6,199 nucleotides of DNA from contig CANRGW010000078.1 of the NCBI GenBank assembly GCA_947630205.1, forward strand, positions 1-6,199, given 5' to 3'. Below are positions 4,412 to 6,199 of this stretch, in pieces. Position 1 is the stretch's first letter; each line of letters begins with the position of its first letter. A model generated the notes under the pieces. That model worked only from the letters and a program-made list of their open reading frames with translations, searched no databases and was not told the origin of the DNA. The position numbers and the translations under genes are program-made. This stretch comes from an uncultured Bacilli bacterium (GTDB lineage: Bacteria; Bacillota_I; Bacilli_A; RF39; UBA660).

Positions 4412-4748
4412 CTAATTCACGTCCTGAAGCATCTTTGGAAATGTTACCAACAAGAATTAAAATTCCTTCAATCAATCCCCAAGTAGCAGAAATTGGTGAT
4501 AAAATAAAACATGATACCAACGTCATTAATAATTGAGCAACGGCTTTACCTGTATAGCCTAAATAAAAATTATGAGCCCCAAAACAACCAAGTAAAATAC
4601 CAAGAATTCCGGCTACAATTTTACTTTTAGCATTAGGATTAACGGGTTTAACTTTCTCTTCTTTTTCTTCCCTAATGATTTTTCCACAGTTTAGACAAAT
4701 ATCAGCATCTTTCTTTAATTCTTTTCCACAATTAGGACAATATTTCAT
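4404..4748 (-). CDS. Zinc-ribbon and TM2-domain membrane protein
   Basis: A 114-residue protein. It starts with a zinc ribbon, MKYCPNCGK...ICLNCGK, whose ligands are Cys4, Cys7, Cys18 and Cys21. After a charged linker (about 22-40) comes a TM2 domain with two membrane helices joined by the diagnostic FGAHNFYLGYTGKAVAQLL. The domain ends with a Trp-Gly-hydrophobic helix and a short polar tail. TM2 proteins are widespread and poorly understood; the zinc ribbon may serve protein contacts. The ATG is preceded by AAGGAG (4757-4762) at eight bases and by a good promoter (4773-4801). It is the first gene of a two-gene operon with the DUF2752 gene. Confidence 0.92.
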   Translation of the reverse strand: MKYCPNCGKELKKDADICLNCGKIIREEKEEKVKPVNPNAKSKIVAGILGILLGCFGAHNFYLGYTGKAVAQLLMTLVSCFILSPISATWGLIEGILILVGNISKDASGRELVD

Positions 4749-4772
4749 TATATCAACTCCTTAAGTGATTAA

Positions 4773-4801
4773 ATTATAACATTAATGAAAATAAAATGCA
4801 A
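4773..4801 (-). promoter_or_regulatory. Promoter of the TM2-DUF2752 operon
   Basis: On the minus strand a perfect TATAAT (4773-4778) carries a TGT extension. TTGCAT (4796-4801) lies 17 bases upstream as a partial -35 box. Transcription would start near 4766, just ahead of the AAGGAG of the TM2 gene. The 133-base gap between the radical SAM stop and the TM2 start holds this promoter and no clear terminator. Confidence 0.7.
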
Positions 4802-4881
4802 ATATAGTTTATTTTATTTATCTTCTTACAATTATATGACTATTTTAAATTATCATTTCACTTTTTAATGAAGAAATAAGT

Positions 4882-5721
4882 TTATTTAAACTTTAATTTC
4901 TGAAAAGAACAATTTTTACATAAGTTAGCAATTAATATATGTTTTTGAAAATTAGAATTTAATTCTTTAAACAATTTGCTATTTAAAATATCATCAAGAC
5001 TATCTTCAAAAATATTACCAAGTTTTAATAAAGATTTACTATCAAGACAACAAGGTACAACATCACCATTTACAAGAATTGCTATATGCGTTCTAGTTGC
5101 AAGGCAAGTTCCCGTATTTTCTTTTTTATCCTTTACATCATCTGGCCAAGTAAAAGCATTATCTTTATCTAAATAAATATTGTCAACAATTTTAATATTA
5201 TTTTCTTTTTCCACTTTTTGGTGGAAAACTTTTGGTAATTGGTAATAATTTATAATTTTATCCACAATTTCGGTGGATAATTTGTCTAATTGGTAATTAT
5301 TTAAAAGCCAAATGCGGTAAACAATAGGTATTTTGGTGGATAATTTATTCGCGATGTTGAAAACTTTTTCGTAGTAATTTTTAGAATTATGTTCTGCGTG
5401 AAGTGAAATATTAATTTGCTTTATATTGTTATGTTTTAATAAAGTTTGATAATTTTTTTCTAAAAGAGTACCGTTGGTTGTTAGGCGAATATTTAATTGA
5501 TATTTTTCGGCTAATGTTAATAATTTGTCTAATTTAGAGTGTAAAAGAGGTTCACCTTTTACGTGTAAATAAATTGTCTTAGTATAGTGTCTAATTTGTT
5601 TTAAAATGTGTGTAAACTCTTCTTCAGTCATTTCTTTTAAAGGACGGTTATCCTTGCTACAAAAAGAACAATTTAAATTGCATATATTCGTGATTTCAAT
5701 ATATATTTTTGTAAATTTCAT
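4882..5721 (-). CDS. Radical SAM protein with reduced SPASM-like C-terminus
   Basis: A 279-residue enzyme. The N-terminal ITNICNLNCSFC has the CxxxCxxC motif (Cys14, Cys18, Cys21) that holds the 4Fe-4S cluster cleaving S-adenosylmethionine, and HVKGEPLLH is the GEP loop expected for SAM binding. The C-terminal quarter is SPASM-like: GTC (Cys206), VNGDVVPCC (Cys224, Cys225), KLGNIFEDSLDDI and LCKNC (Cys268, Cys271). That gives five cysteines, fewer than a full SPASM domain with two extra clusters. SPASM enzymes often modify peptides or maturate enzymes, but no precursor peptide is seen here and the substrate is unknown. The ATG at 5721 begins one base after the uvrB stop. An in-frame TTG at 5733 inside uvrB would add four residues; neither has a strong ribosome-binding site. 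Expression is probably coupled to uvrB. Confidence 0.88.
   Translation of the reverse strand: MKFTKIYIEITNICNLNCSFCSKDNRPLKEMTEEEFTHILKQIRHYTKTIYLHVKGEPLLHSKLDKLLTLAEKYQLNIRLTTNGTLLEKNYQTLLKHNNIKQINISLHAEHNSKNYYEKVFNIANKLSTKIPIVYRIWLLNNYQLDKLSTEIVDKIINYYQLPKVFHQKVEKENNIKIVDNIYLDKDNAFTWPDDVKDKKENTGTCLATRTHIAILVNGDVVPCCLDSKSLLKLGNIFEDSLDDILNSKLFKELNSNFQKHILIANLCKNCSFQKLKFK
5207..5343. repeat. Cluster of DnaA-box-like 9-mers inside the radical SAM gene
   Basis: A perfect TTATCCACA lies at 5258-5266 on plus. TTATCCACC, one base off, occurs on minus at 5272-5280 and again at 5335-5343. Weaker forms are TTTTCCACT (5207-5215, plus) and TTTTCCACC (5220-5228, minus). The first two make a perfect 8-bp inverted pair with a 7-base spacer. 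On the coding strand two of them encode Leu-Ser-Thr, so chance and codon choice may explain them. Confidence 0.3.
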
Positions 5722-5722
5722 T

Positions 5723-6199
5723 TTAATCTTCAACTTTCATTTCAAATAAAATATCACGAAGTTCCATGGCTCTTTCAAAGTCAAGTTCTTTAGCAGCTTG
5801 TTTCATTTCTTCTTCAATCTTTTGCATCATATTAAATTTTTCTTTTTTAGTTAATTTCTTCGTATCTTTTTCTTGAACTTTTTCATCAACATTTGAAATT
5901 ATATCACGAATTTCTTTATTAATAGTTTTAGGAGTTATACCATGAATTTTATTATATTCCATTTGAATTTCGCGTCGTCTTTTCGTTTCTTCAATGGCAT
6001 AGTTCATACTATCCGTTATTTTATCACCATACAATATAACATGACCACTTGCATTTCTTGCACATCTTCCAATTGTTTGAATAAGACTTCGACTACTTCT
6101 TAAAAAACCTTCCTTATCAGCATCAAGAATAGCAATTAAACTTACTTCAGGAATATCTAATCCTTCTCTTAAAAGATTGATACCAACTAAAACATCATA
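5723..6199 (-). CDS. uvrB: Excinuclease ABC subunit B, C-terminal part
   Basis: The frame is open to the window edge, so only the last 158 residues are seen of a protein of about 650. UvrB is the damage-verifying helicase of nucleotide excision repair, loaded by UvrA and handing over to UvrC in the cytoplasm. The fragment begins in helicase motif V (DVLVGINLLREGLDIPEVSL) and passes through AILDADKEGFLRS and motif VI (SLIQTIGRCARN). It then has the family stretch ILYGDKITDSMNYAIEETKRRR and HGITPKTI. It ends with a UVR domain (EEEMKQAAKELDFERAMELRDIL), which contacts UvrC. Motif VI has Cys where most UvrB proteins have Ala (QTIGRAARN). The radical SAM gene follows after one base. Confidence 0.97.
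   Translation of the reverse strand, partial: YDVLVGINLLREGLDIPEVSLIAILDADKEGFLRSSRSLIQTIGRCARNASGHVILYGDKITDSMNYAIEETKRRREIQMEYNKIHGITPKTINKEIRDIISNVDEKVQEKDTKKLTKKEKFNMMQKIEEEMKQAAKELDFERAMELRDILFEMKVED

Noticed and set aside
4976..5176. Plus-strand frame within the radical SAM gene.
   Set aside because: It is antisense to the conserved cysteine-rich C-terminus and has no ribosome-binding site.
4043..5721. Radical SAM, TM2 and DUF2752 genes as a peptide-modification (RiPP) cluster.
   Set aside because: There is no precursor peptide, peptidase or exporter, and the TM2-DUF2752 pair has its own promoter.
1..6199. CRISPR arrays, tRNA and rRNA genes, and insertion sequences.
   Set aside because: No spaced direct repeats, no tRNA- or rRNA-like segments and no transposase frames were seen on either strand.

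Overview
The window is strongly AT-rich, has clear Shine-Dalgarno sites (AGGAGG type) and short intergenic gaps. Its chromosomal part carries a UvrB, a radical SAM protein, a TM2 protein and a GufA-type ZIP gene. This points to a low-GC Gram-positive bacterium (Bacillota or a close relative with a cell wall). No finer placement can be supported from the sequence alone. All 13 stop codons that can be read are TAA or TAG.

Bases 1 to about 3420 look like the right end of a prophage. The plus strand holds the end of a DUF6273 protein and a compact lysis cassette: a membrane-anchored coiled-coil protein, a holin-like protein, an endolysin with a CHAP domain and C-terminal peptidoglycan-binding repeats, and a small basic protein. 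A strong terminator closes the operon. Next comes a separately expressed two-gene cargo unit, made of a Panacea/SocA-domain antitoxin overlapping an unrecognised 186-residue protein that is the candidate toxin. A convergent phage-type HNH nuclease follows on the minus strand. The two convergent genes share a bidirectional terminator whose loop contains both stop codons.

At about 3415-3421 the phage sequence gives way, inside a conserved motif, to the second half of a ZIP metal-transporter gene. The remnant starts at Ile-Pro-Glu-Gly of the usual His-Asn-Ile-Pro-Glu-Gly motif and runs intact to its stop and terminator. The simplest reading is that the element integrated into the ZIP gene, so that this is attR and the 5' half of the gene lies beyond the unseen left end.

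Bases 3840-4045 hold the ZIP terminator and then what looks like a free-standing small RNA on the plus strand. It has an extended -10 promoter, an AT hairpin, a three-way junction and a U-tract, and no same-strand gene follows it in the window.

From 4043 to the right edge all genes are on the minus strand: a partial uvrB, a radical SAM protein starting one base after the uvrB stop, and, behind their own promoter, a zinc-ribbon/TM2 membrane protein overlapping a DUF2752 membrane protein. A cluster of DnaA-box-like sequences lies inside the radical SAM gene.
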